Source of the DNA: Modicisalibacter luteus DSM 23508
Lineage (GTDB): Bacteria; Pseudomonadota; Gammaproteobacteria; Pseudomonadales; Halomonadaceae
Direction of reading: 5' to 3'
Assembly: GCF_000378505.1 (NCBI RefSeq)
Contig: NZ_KB899992.1
Coordinates: 1-64,000, forward strand
DNA: 64,000 nucleotides
Part shown: positions 16,086-26,010 of the stretch, piece after piece
Layout: every line of letters begins with the position of its first letter
Position numbering within the stretch: position 1 is the stretch's first letter
Program-made: the position numbers and the translations under genes
Notes under the pieces: model-generated
Databases searched by the model: none
What the model was told of the DNA's origin: nothing
The model's input: only the letters and a program-made list of their open reading frames with translations

Positions 16086-18008
16086 ATGCAGTCAGGTTTG
16101 CAATTCGGCGTCGGGCCATGGGCCAATGAGGAGTGGGCTGCCAGGTTGGAAACGATCGGGCAGGAATACCAACTGTTAATGCAGGAATTTATTACCCGGG
16201 CGCTGCCCGGCGAAGCCGGATCGACTATCTATCAGGATATGCGCGATAACCTGCGTGCAGGCGCTCAAGCATTGGCATTCAAGCCTCAATCCATCTATGG
16301 GGCGCAAATGCGTCTCGCACAGGATCAGGCACGGCTCTGGCAGCAAACCCTGCGTGAGGTAGCCGGCGCCGGGGAGCCGGGCAGCCTCATTATCGAGCCG
16401 GAACCGACGGACCGGCGTTTCAAGGACGAGGCCTGGCACAATGATCCTTATTACCGCTATATCATGCAGCACTACCTGCTGCTGGTGCGGCTGGTCAATG
16501 AACTGATCGAAAGCATTGATAGTCTTCCGACGCAGCAACAGCGCAGCTTGGCGTTTTATGCCCGACAGTACGTCAATGCCATGGCGCCGACCAACTTCGT
16601 CACGACTAACCCTGAAGTCATGCGGCTTACCTTGGAAACCAACGGTCAGAACCTGGTCGATGGGTTGAAGCGACTGCGCGAGGATCTGGCCAACTCCGCT
16701 GAAGGCATCAATGTGGCCATGACGGACCGGCAGGCGTTCCGCATCGGCGAAAATATTGCCGTAACGCCGGGAGAGGTGGTCTACGAGAACGAATTGATGC
16801 AATTGATCCAGTATCGCCCAACTACCGAGCAGGTGTTCAAGACACCGCTATTGGTCGTGCCGCCCTGGATAAATAAGTACTACATTCTGGATCTGCGCCA
16901 GGACAATTCGATGATGAAGTGGCTGGTGGACCAGGGCCACACCGTCTTTTTGATCTCCTGGCGAAACCCGGGGGTCGAGCAGAGCGACATCACCTGGGCC
17001 GATTACATGCAGATGGGGCCGATCACCGCGATGGAGGCGATCGAACAAGCTTGCGGCGAGAAGTCAGTCAATCTGCTCAGTTATTGTGTGGGCGGCACGT
17101 TGACCGCTTCGACGGTGGCTTACCTGACTAGTACCCGGCGAGCACGCAAGGTGCGCTCGGTTACTTACATGGCCACATTGCTGGATTTTCGTGATCCCGG
17201 CGAGATCGGCGTGTTCCTCAACGAGACGGTGCTGCAGGGACTCGAACGCCAGATGGAAGCCGATGGCTACCTCGATGGTCGGGTAATGGCGTTCTCGTTC
17301 AACCTGCTACGTGAGAACGACCTGTTCTGGTCGTTCTACGTAAACAATTACCTCAAGGGGGAAACCCCGGCAGCTTTCGATCTGCTGTACTGGAATACCG
17401 ACGGCACCAACCTGCCTGCGGCGACGCACGGCTGGTATCTGCGTAACATGTATCTTGAGAATCGACTGGTCGAGCCTGGAGGTATCGAGCTCGATGGCGT
17501 CAAGATAGATTTGCGCAAGATCTCTACGCCCAGCTACTTCATTTCCACTCGCGAAGACCATATCGCCAAATGGCAGTCCACCTATTACGGTACCCAGTTG
17601 CCCAAGGGGCCTGTGACCTTCGTACTGGGTGGTTCCGGCCACATTGCCGGTATCGTCAATCCACCGTCGCGCACCAAGTACGGTTACTGGACCAATGACG
17701 AGCTGCCCGATACGCACGAAGCGTGGCTGGAAGGCGCGACGCAGAACGAAGGCTCCTGGTGGCCGCACTGGCAGGCCTGGATGACTGACAATGGCTATGT
17801 CGATGCCGATAAGCAGGTGCCGGCACGTCAGCCCGGCGAGGGCGAGCTGAAGATCCTTGAGCCGGCCCCCGGGCGCTATGTCAAACAGACCATTCCCGAA
17901 GTCCTGGGGCTACTTGAGCGCTCTGCAGATCATGCCGAAACTGCGGCGGGAAGCGAGGCCGAGGTGGCCGAATCCCCTGGGCAGGAGCTCAGCCAGGAAA
18001 AACACTAA
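16086..18008 (+). CDS. phaC: Class I poly(3-hydroxyalkanoate) synthase
   Basis: 640 residues from ATG 16086, which has AGGAGGGG just upstream. It polymerises 3-hydroxyacyl-CoA on the granule surface. The alpha/beta core starts after about residue 230 (LLVVPPWINKYYILDL). The catalytic triad is readable as C334 (SYCVGG), D491 (REDHIA) and H519 (SGHIAG). The residue before Tyr in the lipase-like box is Ser instead of the usual Gly, a variant I recall from Halomonas synthases. It is longer than the Cupriavidus enzyme because of a C-terminal acidic tail. It ends before a strong terminator. Confidence 0.97.
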   Translation: MQSGLQFGVGPWANEEWAARLETIGQEYQLLMQEFITRALPGEAGSTIYQDMRDNLRAGAQALAFKPQSIYGAQMRLAQDQARLWQQTLREVAGAGEPGSLIIEPEPTDRRFKDEAWHNDPYYRYIMQHYLLLVRLVNELIESIDSLPTQQQRSLAFYARQYVNAMAPTNFVTTNPEVMRLTLETNGQNLVDGLKRLREDLANSAEGINVAMTDRQAFRIGENIAVTPGEVVYENELMQLIQYRPTTEQVFKTPLLVVPPWINKYYILDLRQDNSMMKWLVDQGHTVFLISWRNPGVEQSDITWADYMQMGPITAMEAIEQACGEKSVNLLSYCVGGTLTASTVAYLTSTRRARKVRSVTYMATLLDFRDPGEIGVFLNETVLQGLERQMEADGYLDGRVMAFSFNLLRENDLFWSFYVNNYLKGETPAAFDLLYWNTDGTNLPAATHGWYLRNMYLENRLVEPGGIELDGVKIDLRKISTPSYFISTREDHIAKWQSTYYGTQLPKGPVTFVLGGSGHIAGIVNPPSRTKYGYWTNDELPDTHEAWLEGATQNEGSWWPHWQAWMTDNGYVDADKQVPARQPGEGELKILEPAPGRYVKQTIPEVLGLLERSADHAETAAGSEAEVAESPGQELSQEKH

Positions 18009-18024
18009 ATTTCCTATGCCAGCC

Positions 18025-18050
18025 ACCCGCACTTCGGTGCGGGTTTTTTT
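18025..18050 (+). terminator. Rho-independent terminator after phaC
   Basis: Stem ACCCGCAC / GTGCGGGT with a TTCG loop, followed by a run of T to 18050. The end of the convergent LysR gene reads into the T-run. Confidence 0.92.
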
Positions 18051-18927
18051 AGTTGCGTTCGATGGCTTGATCCAGCATTTCCATCATTGACCGCGCCGCA
18101 TTGGAGAGCGTACGGCTCTTGTGCACCAAATAACCCAGCGGGCGCTCAATGGGCCGATGGTCGATGGGCAGCACATGGACCTCGCCATCGATCAGCGATT
18201 CCGGCAGCACGCTCCAGCCGAGGCCGATAGCGACCATCATTTTTAGCGTCTCCAGATAGTTCGTCGAGAGAGCTACATTCACCTTCAGGCCGTCACGGGC
18301 GAAGGTATCGACGACAATACCACGCGTAAACGTCAGGTGACCGGGCAGCACGGCATCGTAGTCTGACAAGGCCGATAGGGGCAGCGTGCCGTGACCGGCC
18401 AATGGATGATCCTTGCCGCAAACGAAGCGCAGGCGGTCGGTCCAGACCGGAACCACCAGCAGTTGCGGGTCGGGCACCGGGGCCAGGGTTACCACAGCGA
18501 TTTCCAGCTCTCCATCCAGCACACCCTGGTACGCCTGCTCGGAATCCAGAAAGCGCATGTCCATACGCACCTCGGGGTGTGCCTGGGTATAGGCCTTGAG
18601 AATAGGCGGCAAGCGATGCAAGCCAATGTGATGGCTGGTTGCCATGGTCAGGCTGCCTCCGAAGCTTCCGGATAGGTTGGCCAGGGCGCGGCGGCTGTCG
18701 TCCACCATCACTAGGATCTCCCGGGCGCGCGGCAGCAGCACGCGGCCGGCTTCGGTCAGGCTGACCCGGCGACCGATGCGGTCGAACAGTCGAGCGCCGA
18801 TCTGGTCTTCCAGAGTGGCGATACGTTTGCTGACGGCGGGCTGAGTCAGATAGAGCTGTTCCGCGGCTAGCGAGAACGAGCCGTGATCGGCGACGGCCAG
18901 AAAGGCTTGAAGGCTTTGTGTATCCAT
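18049..18927 (-). CDS. LysR-family regulator divergent from leuC
   Basis: 292 residues. The N-terminal winged helix is clear (LQAFLAVADHGSFSLAAEQLYLTQPAVSKRIATLEDQIGARLFDR), followed by the two-lobed effector domain (ATSHHIGLHRLPPILKAYTQAHPEV onward). ATG 18927 is the start that keeps the usual length. It is transcribed away from leuC, the same arrangement as in Pseudomonas, and overlapping palindromes lie in the shared gap. It probably controls leuCDB or itself; the effector is unknown. Confidence 0.9.
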   Translation of the reverse strand: MDTQSLQAFLAVADHGSFSLAAEQLYLTQPAVSKRIATLEDQIGARLFDRIGRRVSLTEAGRVLLPRAREILVMVDDSRRALANLSGSFGGSLTMATSHHIGLHRLPPILKAYTQAHPEVRMDMRFLDSEQAYQGVLDGELEIAVVTLAPVPDPQLLVVPVWTDRLRFVCGKDHPLAGHGTLPLSALSDYDAVLPGHLTFTRGIVVDTFARDGLKVNVALSTNYLETLKMMVAIGLGWSVLPESLIDGEVHVLPIDHRPIERPLGYLVHKSRTLSNAARSMMEMLDQAIERN

Positions 18928-18957
18928 GTGGTTTTCCAAGATGTAGACAAAGTTATT

Positions 18958-18977
18958 ATTCCATTTTGGAATCCAAA
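18958..18977. promoter_or_regulatory. Overlapping palindromes in the LysR-leuC gap
   Basis: ATTCCATTTTGGAAT (5-bp arms) and TTTGGAATCCAAA (6-bp arms) overlap in 20 bp, 31 bp before the LysR start. The first has the T-N11-A form of LysR-type boxes. Candidate binding site of the divergent LysR protein. Confidence 0.5.
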
Positions 18978-19099
18978 GGATAAAGAACATGAATTGATTT
19001 TATGCGAGGTGGCCCGTAGTCTCCTTCAAGTGACGGCGACCGAGAGCGCCGCAAATACCGGACATGACCGAGCTCAGCCGAGCACGCTGGAGGAAACCC

Positions 19100-20539
19100 A
19101 TGGCAGGCCAGACGCTTTACGACAAGTTGTGGTCGCAACATTTGGTCAAGGAGCGCGACGACGGTAGCGCATTGATCTACATCGATCGGCAGCTGCTGCA
19201 CGAAGTGACGTCACCTCAGGCCTTCGAGGGCCTGCGTCTGGCCGGACGCAAGCCATGGCGGCTGGATGCCAACCTGGCCACGCCTGATCACAACGTACCA
19301 ACCACCGTGAAAGAACGGGCCGCCGGCAACGCCGGTATCATCGATCCGGTCTCGCTGATCCAGGTTCAGACCTTGGACGATAACTGCGAGTCCTTCGGCA
19401 TCGAGGAATTCCGCATCAACGACGCCCGTCAGGGTATTGTCCATGTCGTAGGCCCTGAGCAGGGTGCGACCTTGCCGGGCATGACCGTGGTCTGCGGCGA
19501 CTCGCACACCGCGACCCACGGTGCTTTTGCGGCACTGGCCCATGGCATCGGCACGTCCGAGGTCGAGCACGTGCTCGCCACTCAGTGTCTGATCGCCCAG
19601 AAGATGAAGAACATGCGCGTTCGCGTCGAGGGCAAGCTCGGCCTCGGCGTGACCGCCAAGGATATCGTCCTTGCCATCATCGGACGCATCGGCACTGCTG
19701 GCGGAACCGGCTATGCCATTGAGTTTGCAGGCAGTGCAATTCGCGACCTGTCGATGGAAGGGCGTATGACCATCTGCAACATGGCCATCGAGGCCGGGGC
19801 GCGGGTCGGTCTGGTGGGCGTCGATGACAATACCATTAATTACCTGCGCGAACGTCCGTATGCGCCGTCCGCAGATCATTGGGATGCGGCGGTCGATACG
19901 TGGCGCAGCCTGGTTTCCGACGACGATGCGGTGTTCGACAAGGAGGTGGTGCTCGACGCCGCCGAGATCGCACCGCAGGTCACCTGGGGCACCAGCCCCG
20001 AGATGGTCGCCTCGGTCGAGGATGTGGTGCCCGACCCGACCGTCATCGGCGACGACACTGTCAAGCGTGGGGTGACCCGGGCGCTGGAATACATGGGGCT
20101 GGCGCCCAACCAGAAGATCACTGACATACGGCTCGACAAGGTATTCATCGGCTCGTGCACTAACTCGCGCATCGAGGATCTGCGCGAGGCGGCCAAGGTG
20201 GCCAAGGGCAAGAAGGTGGCCGATTCTATCAAGTTGGCGATGGTGGTGCCGGGTTCTGGACTGGTCAAGCGTCAGGCCGAAGCCGAAGGGCTCGACAAGA
20301 TTTTCCTTGAGGCTGGCTTCGAATGGCGCGAGCCGGGCTGCTCCATGTGTCTGGCGATGAACGCCGACAAGCTTGGTGCCGGCGAGCATTGTGCCTCGAC
20401 TTCCAACCGCAACTTCGAAGGGCGACAGGGCTACGGTGGACGCACCCACCTGGTAAGCCCGGCCATGGCTGCTGCGGCGGCAATCGCCGGTCACTTCGTC
20501 GACGTGCGTCAGTTCGCCCAACAGCCCCAGGAGGCCTGA
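19100..20539 (+). CDS. leuC: 3-isopropylmalate dehydratase, large subunit
   Basis: 479 residues from ATG 19100, preceded by GGAGG. It is the [4Fe-4S] subunit of isopropylmalate isomerase in leucine synthesis. Visible are [33 protein letters not shown], and the cluster cysteines in [13 protein letters not shown] and GCSMC. The Fe-S ligand spacing matches aconitase-family enzymes. leuD follows after 3 bp. The start excludes an upstream frame that would run into the LysR operator region. Confidence 0.97.
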   Translation: MAGQTLYDKLWSQHLVKERDDGSALIYIDRQLLHEVTSPQAFEGLRLAGRKPWRLDANLATPDHNVPTTVKERAAGNAGIIDPVSLIQVQTLDDNCESFGIEEFRINDARQGIVHVVGPEQGATLPGMTVVCGDSHTATHGAFAALAHGIGTSEVEHVLATQCLIAQKMKNMRVRVEGKLGLGVTAKDIVLAIIGRIGTAGGTGYAIEFAGSAIRDLSMEGRMTICNMAIEAGARVGLVGVDDNTINYLRERPYAPSADHWDAAVDTWRSLVSDDDAVFDKEVVLDAAEIAPQVTWGTSPEMVASVEDVVPDPTVIGDDTVKRGVTRALEYMGLAPNQKITDIRLDKVFIGSCTNSRIEDLREAAKVAKGKKVADSIKLAMVVPGSGLVKRQAEAEGLDKIFLEAGFEWREPGCSMCLAMNADKLGAGEHCASTSNRNFEGRQGYGGRTHLVSPAMAAAAAIAGHFVDVRQFAQQPQEA

Positions 20540-20542
20540 ACC

Positions 20543-21181
20543 ATGCAACAGTTTACCCAGCATCAGGGTCTGGTGGCGCCGCTTGATCGGGCTAACGTCG
20601 ACACCGACCTGATCATCCCCAAGCAGTTCCTCAAGTCGATCAAGCGCACCGGCTTCGGGCCCAACCTGTTCGATGAGTTGCGTTATCTCGACGAGGGCTA
20701 TCCGGGACAGGATGCCTCGAAGCGCCCTTTGAACCCCGATTTCGTACTCAATCAGCCTCGCTACCAAGGGGCCAGCGTGTTGCTGGCACGGCGCAATTTT
20801 GGCTGTGGCAGTTCGCGCGAGCATGCGCCTTGGGCGCTCGAGGATTTCGGTTTCCGAGTAGTCATCGCGCCCAGCTTTGCCGACATCTTCTACAACAATG
20901 CCTTCAAGAACGGCATTCTGCTGATTGCCTTGGACGAGGCGACGGTAGATCGCTTGTTCCAGGAGACCGAGGCCACCGAAGGCTATCGCCTGGAAGTCGA
21001 TCTTGAAGCGCAGACGGTGACCACGCCCTCAGGTGAGGTGATCCGTTTCGATATCGATGGCTTCCGTAAGCATTGCCTGCTCAACGGTCTCGACGACATC
21101 GGCCTGACGTTGCAGGAAGAAGGCGCCATCCGCGAGTTCGAACAACGCCACCGCCAAACTCAGCCGTGGCTATTCCGCTAA
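20543..21181 (+). CDS. leuD: 3-isopropylmalate dehydratase, small subunit
   Basis: 212 residues, the swivelling subunit that completes the leuC active site. Motifs: [17 protein letters not shown], then [15 protein letters not shown] that binds the substrate phosphate-like carboxylate, and [15 protein letters not shown]. The length agrees with E. coli LeuD (about 200). It begins 3 bp after leuC with AGGAGG before the start, so the subunits are co-translated. Confidence 0.97.
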   Translation: MQQFTQHQGLVAPLDRANVDTDLIIPKQFLKSIKRTGFGPNLFDELRYLDEGYPGQDASKRPLNPDFVLNQPRYQGASVLLARRNFGCGSSREHAPWALEDFGFRVVIAPSFADIFYNNAFKNGILLIALDEATVDRLFQETEATEGYRLEVDLEAQTVTTPSGEVIRFDIDGFRKHCLLNGLDDIGLTLQEEGAIREFEQRHRQTQPWLFR

Positions 21182-21306
21182 CTTCATAACCACAACGCTG
21201 GACGCAAACCAGGGATGCTTCTTCGAAGCCCGCGCAAGGACAGCGCTTCATTCAAAACGACCGGGCAGACAGACGTGGCCTGCCGGGTCCTGGCCAGAGT
21301 AAGCAC

Positions 21307-22389
21307 ATGAGCCGCAAAATTCTCGTTCTGCCGGGTGACGGTATCGGCCCGGAAATCACCGCCGAAGCGGTCAAGATCCTTAACGCCTGCCGCGATACCG
21401 GCCTGGGCATTACCCTTGAGGACGGGCTCGTGGGTGGCGCCGGTTACGAGGCTTTCGGCGAGCCTCTGCCGGCCGAGACATTGGACAAGGCCAAGGCCGC
21501 CGATGCCATCCTGCTCGGTGCCGTCGGTGGCCCGCAGTGGGACAAGCTGGAAGACATCAGCAAACGCCCCGAGAAAGGCTTGCTGGGACTGCGCAAGAAT
21601 CTCAACCTCTTCGGCAATCTGCGCCCGGCACTGCTTTACCCGCAGCTGGCCGAGGCCTCCAGCCTCAAGCCGGACGTGGTATCGGGGCTCGATATCATGA
21701 TCGTGCGCGAGCTGACCGGTGGCATCTACTTCGGCCAGCCGCGCGGTATCGAAGAGCGCGATGGTCAGCGCGTTGGCTTCAACACTTATGTCTATTCGGA
21801 GTCGGAAATCGAGCGTATCGGTCGCGTCGCCTTCGAGATGGCTAAGAAACGCAGTGGTCGGCTGTGCTCGGTCGACAAGGCCAATGTGCTCGAAGTCACA
21901 ATGTTGTGGCGTGAGGTCATGGAGCGTCTGTCCGCCGACTATCCGGATGTCGAACTCTCGCACATGTACGTCGACAATGCTGCCATGCAACTGGTACGGG
22001 CTCCCAAGCAGTTCGACGTCATCGTCACCGGTAACATGTTCGGTGATATCCTGTCTGATGCTGCGGCCATGCTGACCGGATCGATCGGCATGCTGCCTTC
22101 GGCATCGCTTAATGAGAGTGGTCAGGGCATGTACGAGCCCTGCCATGGCAGTGCGCCGGATATTGCCGGAAAAGGGCTGGCGAATCCGCTGGCGACAATT
22201 CTTTCCGTGGCGATGATGCTGCGCTATACCCTCAACGAGAGCGCACTTGCCGAGCGCATCGAACGGGCAGTGGGTAGCGTGCTCGACGAGGGGCTGCGTA
22301 CGGCCGATATCGCCTACGAAGGAACGCGCAAAGTAACTACTACCGAGATGGGTGACGCCGTGCTCGAGGCCTTCCGGGCACAGCGCTGA
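21307..22389 (+). CDS. leuB: 3-isopropylmalate dehydrogenase
   Basis: 360 residues, the NAD-dependent oxidative decarboxylase of leucine synthesis. [15 protein letters not shown] opens the chain; [10 protein letters not shown] and the substrate-binding [14 protein letters not shown] are present, as are [26 protein letters not shown] and the NAD site [11 protein letters not shown]. It lies 125 bp after leuD; no terminator is seen there, so it is likely in the same unit. Confidence 0.97.
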   Translation: MSRKILVLPGDGIGPEITAEAVKILNACRDTGLGITLEDGLVGGAGYEAFGEPLPAETLDKAKAADAILLGAVGGPQWDKLEDISKRPEKGLLGLRKNLNLFGNLRPALLYPQLAEASSLKPDVVSGLDIMIVRELTGGIYFGQPRGIEERDGQRVGFNTYVYSESEIERIGRVAFEMAKKRSGRLCSVDKANVLEVTMLWREVMERLSADYPDVELSHMYVDNAAMQLVRAPKQFDVIVTGNMFGDILSDAAAMLTGSIGMLPSASLNESGQGMYEPCHGSAPDIAGKGLANPLATILSVAMMLRYTLNESALAERIERAVGSVLDEGLRTADIAYEGTRKVTTTEMGDAVLEAFRAQR

Positions 22390-22502
22390 GCGCCGCGCCG
22401 TTGGCCTGGCGTCCAGGCTCGGTCTGATCGCGCCCGTGGCACCCGCGGACGCACACCGGCAGCAAGGCTGTCGGTGACACTTGGAATTCAGGAGGACTTC
22501 AC

Positions 22503-23615
22503 ATGTTGAAAGTCGGTTTTGTCGGTTGGCGTGGCATGGTGGGCTCGGTGCTCATGCACCGTATGCGCTCGGAGAATGACTTCGCCGGCATCGAGCCGGT
22601 GTTCTTCACCACCTCGCAGGTCGGCCAGCCGGGGCCAGACATCGGTGTGGACGTGCCCCCGCTCAAGGATGCCTACGACCAGAACGAACTCAAGTCGCTG
22701 GACGTGATCGTGACCTGCCAGGGCGGCGGCTACACCGATGAAGTGTACAAACCGCTGCGCGAGTCTGGCTGGAAGGGATACTGGCTGGATGCAGCCAGCA
22801 CCTTGCGTATGGCCGACGAGGCGACCATTGTCCTCGATCCGGTCAACCGCCACGTGATCGATGCCCAACTGGCCAAGGGCGCCAGGACTTTCGTAGGCGG
22901 CAACTGTACGGTCAGCCTGATGCTGATGGGTCTGGGTGGGCTGTTCGAGGCCGACCTGGTGGAGTGGATGACGTCCATGACTTACCAGGCGGCTTCCGGC
23001 TCCGGCGCCAAGCACATGCGCGAACTGCTCACCCAGATGGGTACGCTACGCGACTCCGTTCAGCATGAACTGGACGATCCAGCCAGTGCCATTCTCGATA
23101 TTGACCGCAAGGTATCCGAGTCGATGCGCGGCGACCGTTTCCCCGTCGAGAACTTCGGTGCGCCGCTGGCTGGTGGCCTACTGCCGTGGATCGACAAGCC
23201 CATGGATAATGGCCAGACCCGTGAGGAGTGGAAGGGCAGCGTCGAGACCAACAAGATTCTCGGCCACGGTGCCAACCCGATCCCCATCGATGGGCTCTGC
23301 GTGCGTATCGGGGCGATGCGCTCTCACAGCCAGGCCTTTACCATCAAGCTCAAGAAGGACGTACCGCTCGACGAAATCGAGGATCGCCTGGCCAAGCACA
23401 ATGAGTGGGTCAAGGTGGTACCCAACGAGAAGGAGGCGACCCTGCGTGAGCTCACGCCAGCCGCCGTGTCAGGCACCATGAACGTGCCGGTGGGGCGCCT
23501 GCGCAAACTGGCCATGGGCGGCGAATATCTCACCGCCTTTACCGTTGGCGACCAGCTGTTGTGGGGCGCGGCCGAGCCGCTCAAGCGCATGCTGCAGATC
23601 CTGCGCGAAAAGTAA
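22503..23615 (+). CDS. asd: Aspartate-semialdehyde dehydrogenase
   Basis: 370 residues. NADPH-dependent reduction of aspartyl phosphate in the lysine, threonine and methionine pathway. The Rossmann motif is [14 protein letters not shown], the nucleophilic Cys sits in [11 protein letters not shown] near residue 136, and the substrate Arg/His region is [16 protein letters not shown]. It belongs to the Gram-negative type like E. coli Asd. The ribosome site is AGGAGG. A terminator follows, which ends the leu-asd unit. Confidence 0.97.
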   Translation: MLKVGFVGWRGMVGSVLMHRMRSENDFAGIEPVFFTTSQVGQPGPDIGVDVPPLKDAYDQNELKSLDVIVTCQGGGYTDEVYKPLRESGWKGYWLDAASTLRMADEATIVLDPVNRHVIDAQLAKGARTFVGGNCTVSLMLMGLGGLFEADLVEWMTSMTYQAASGSGAKHMRELLTQMGTLRDSVQHELDDPASAILDIDRKVSESMRGDRFPVENFGAPLAGGLLPWIDKPMDNGQTREEWKGSVETNKILGHGANPIPIDGLCVRIGAMRSHSQAFTIKLKKDVPLDEIEDRLAKHNEWVKVVPNEKEATLRELTPAAVSGTMNVPVGRLRKLAMGGEYLTAFTVGDQLLWGAAEPLKRMLQILREK

Positions 23616-23637
23616 TCGCTGCGCCGTTACCCATATC

Positions 23638-23665
23638 AAACGCCTCCCACTCGGGAGGCGTTTTT
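23638..23665 (+). terminator. Rho-independent terminator after asd
   Basis: Stem CGCCTCCC / GGGAGGCG, extended by A-T pairs, with an ACTC loop and five T. Confidence 0.93.
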
Positions 23666-23800
23666 GTGAGAGCAAATAACGGGTATTCACAGGGCTTTTC
23701 GTTTAATGCTTTGGTACGGTTTTATGGTACTTATGTCGGCAAAGTTAATACGAACGCCGCTACGTGGCTACTGATGGCGGCGGGCATGTCAGGGGATAAG

Positions 23801-25930
23801 ATGAGACGCACTGTATCGCTGGCCGTCCTGGCCACGTTGGCGACGGCGAGTCCTGGCTTGCATGCGCTGGGCCTGGCTGAACCCGAGGTAAGGTCCAGCT
23901 TGAGCGAGCCGCTGCAGGCTCGTATCGCGATATCCGATCTGGATGGCTTGGACCCCAGCCATCTTCGCGTACGGCTGGCTAATGCCGAGGCGTTCACTCA
24001 GGCTGGCTTGTCACGCAGTGCTCTGGCTGAAAGTGTGCAGATGTCTCTCTCTCGGCAAGAGGGGCAGCTGTCGGTCATGCTGAGTACCGACAAGCCGGTC
24101 CATGAACCCTATCTCGATCTGCTGCTGGCGCTGGAGTGGCCGAATGGCACGCATCGCCGTCAAGTTACGTTATTGCTCGATCCACCCGGCTATGCCACTA
24201 CGGCAGCACTCATCGGCAACGGAACAACATCCTCCGAGCAAGTGCCACATATAGCCCAGTCAACCCCGCTGCCATCGGCCTCGCCGATGAGAAGTACAGA
24301 GCGCTTGCCTGCCGTTCCAGTTGGACAGGCCCATCGTATCGAGGTCAAGCCCGGTGATACCTTGGGGCGCATTGCTGAACGTGTCTCCCGACCGGCCGGT
24401 GTCAGTGTCGAGCAGATGATGATGGCACTGTTCCGCACCAATCAGACGGCATTTCCCGGTGGCAACATCAATAGCCTGCGCGCGGGCGCCGTACTTGAGG
24501 TCCCTGCACAGGAGCAACTGCTGGCCGATTCTGCCAGCAACGCACGCCAGCAGGTCATCCAGCAGAATCAGGTCTGGCAATCGGCGGGGCGTGACGATAC
24601 GGCATCGACGGGGGCGGAGACGCCACGTCTTACGCTGCTTAGCGATGCCGAGTTGGCCGCTGAAGCTGTATCGGCCAGCAGCGAGGTTCGCGATTCAGGA
24701 CTTCATCAGCCCGATGCGGCTGAGAATGCACAGGCTGAAGCCAGCGCCCCATTGCGTGACGAGGCGGCCCGTCTGGCAGCGCTGGAAGCCAACTGGCAGG
24801 CCAGCCGAGCAGCATTGGCGGAGGTACGTGACGAGCGTGACCGCCTGCAGAACGAGATTGCCTCGCTGCGCGAAGATATGGATGCACTCCGTGAGCAGCT
24901 CAGCCAGTCGGTAGTTGCCCCTCCGGCGAGAGTGGCTGAGGAACCTGTACAGCCGTTAGCCATTACCTCGCCAACAGCGTCGACTTCCTCGTCGGCGGCC
25001 CAGGCAACTGTTACTACGGCATCGTCTGGCGCGCAGGCCAAGACCGGCCTTTGGCAGAGCATCGTCGATCAGGCAACCTTGATCGGTGGGGGCGCCATTG
25101 CCCTGTTGTTGATGGTCTGGGTCATCATACGCCGGCGAAGCCAGCGCGAGCCCGATGAGGGTGGAGATTACAGCTTTCAGCAGCCCATGGGCGATAGTGG
25201 CGTGCCTGACTTCGTCGAAAAGGTCCCCGCGACAGTCCCCTTGAGTGTCGCCTCGCCATCTGAAAGCGCACCACAGGCCGAGACTATCAACGAGGCCGAC
25301 ATCTTCATCGCCTATGGACGCTACGAGCAGGCGTGTGAGCTGCTGGAGAAAAGCCTGGAAGGTGAGCCTGAGCGACATGATCTCCGGCTCAAGCTCCTGA
25401 TCGCCTATACCGAGCTGGGCATGCGCGATGCCGCCAAGAAAGAGGCTGCGCATCTCATGGAGCATGCCGACAACGACTGCCGCTCGGAGGCTGTACAGCT
25501 CATGGCACGCTTTAAGGATAATGATGACCAGCTCACAGAGGAGAAGGGCACAACGACGTCATTTCTGGTCAGGGGGCGTCAGGGCGGTGGGAAAGATGGC
25601 GGTTCTGGAGGCTTCGGCGCGACAGCATCCGAAGACCTGTCGACACGGATTCTGGACGAAACGGTGCATATCGAGGACGCCGTGGACAATGTGTTCGCCG
25701 ATGTCGAGCGGATCATAGATTATGAGCCGCCCAGCCTCGAGCCGGAGTATGAGCCGCGTCGTGATGAGTTGCAGCAGCCCAGCGTCGATTTTCCCGAATT
25801 TACAGAGCGCTCGTCTCTAGGAGGGTTCGATGATGCTGGCTGGGACATCGAAGAAGTGGCATTCGAGCCTCTGAATCTGGATAATGACCAGCCCGCTACC
25901 GACACCACGAAGATCAAGCCGGAGCGCTGA
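23801..25930 (+). CDS. fimV: FimV-like polar hub / peptidoglycan-binding protein
   Basis: 709 residues from ATG 23801 (GGGGA before it). A signal peptide (MRRTVSLAVLATLATASPGLHALG) leads to a FimV N-terminal domain (LGLAEPEVRSSLSEPLQARI). A LysM-like domain follows at about 183-245 (HRIEVKPGDTLGRIAERV), then a coiled coil at about 340-370, a membrane helix (LIGGGAIALLLMVWVII), and a cytoplasmic TPR-like unit (INEADIFIAYGRYEQACELLEKSL). The closing FimV C-terminal repeat found in Pseudomonas is not visible; instead there is an acidic low-complexity tail. The place between asd and truA is the conserved Pseudomonas order. Confidence 0.88.
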   Translation: MRRTVSLAVLATLATASPGLHALGLAEPEVRSSLSEPLQARIAISDLDGLDPSHLRVRLANAEAFTQAGLSRSALAESVQMSLSRQEGQLSVMLSTDKPVHEPYLDLLLALEWPNGTHRRQVTLLLDPPGYATTAALIGNGTTSSEQVPHIAQSTPLPSASPMRSTERLPAVPVGQAHRIEVKPGDTLGRIAERVSRPAGVSVEQMMMALFRTNQTAFPGGNINSLRAGAVLEVPAQEQLLADSASNARQQVIQQNQVWQSAGRDDTASTGAETPRLTLLSDAELAAEAVSASSEVRDSGLHQPDAAENAQAEASAPLRDEAARLAALEANWQASRAALAEVRDERDRLQNEIASLREDMDALREQLSQSVVAPPARVAEEPVQPLAITSPTASTSSSAAQATVTTASSGAQAKTGLWQSIVDQATLIGGGAIALLLMVWVIIRRRSQREPDEGGDYSFQQPMGDSGVPDFVEKVPATVPLSVASPSESAPQAETINEADIFIAYGRYEQACELLEKSLEGEPERHDLRLKLLIAYTELGMRDAAKKEAAHLMEHADNDCRSEAVQLMARFKDNDDQLTEEKGTTTSFLVRGRQGGGKDGGSGGFGATASEDLSTRILDETVHIEDAVDNVFADVERIIDYEPPSLEPEYEPRRDELQQPSVDFPEFTERSSLGGFDDAGWDIEEVAFEPLNLDNDQPATDTTKIKPER

Positions 25931-26010
25931 ACGGGCAACGCCCCGTTAAGCCGCAGCCAAGCGCTGCAGCCAGTCAGCTTGGCGAAGGTGTCGGTCCATC
26001 GACTGCGACT

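Noticed and set aside
19211-20824. A 537-codon minus-strand open frame opposite leuC and leuD
   Set aside because: It has no family features and mirrors GC-rich coding sequence on the other strand; leuC and leuD are certain.
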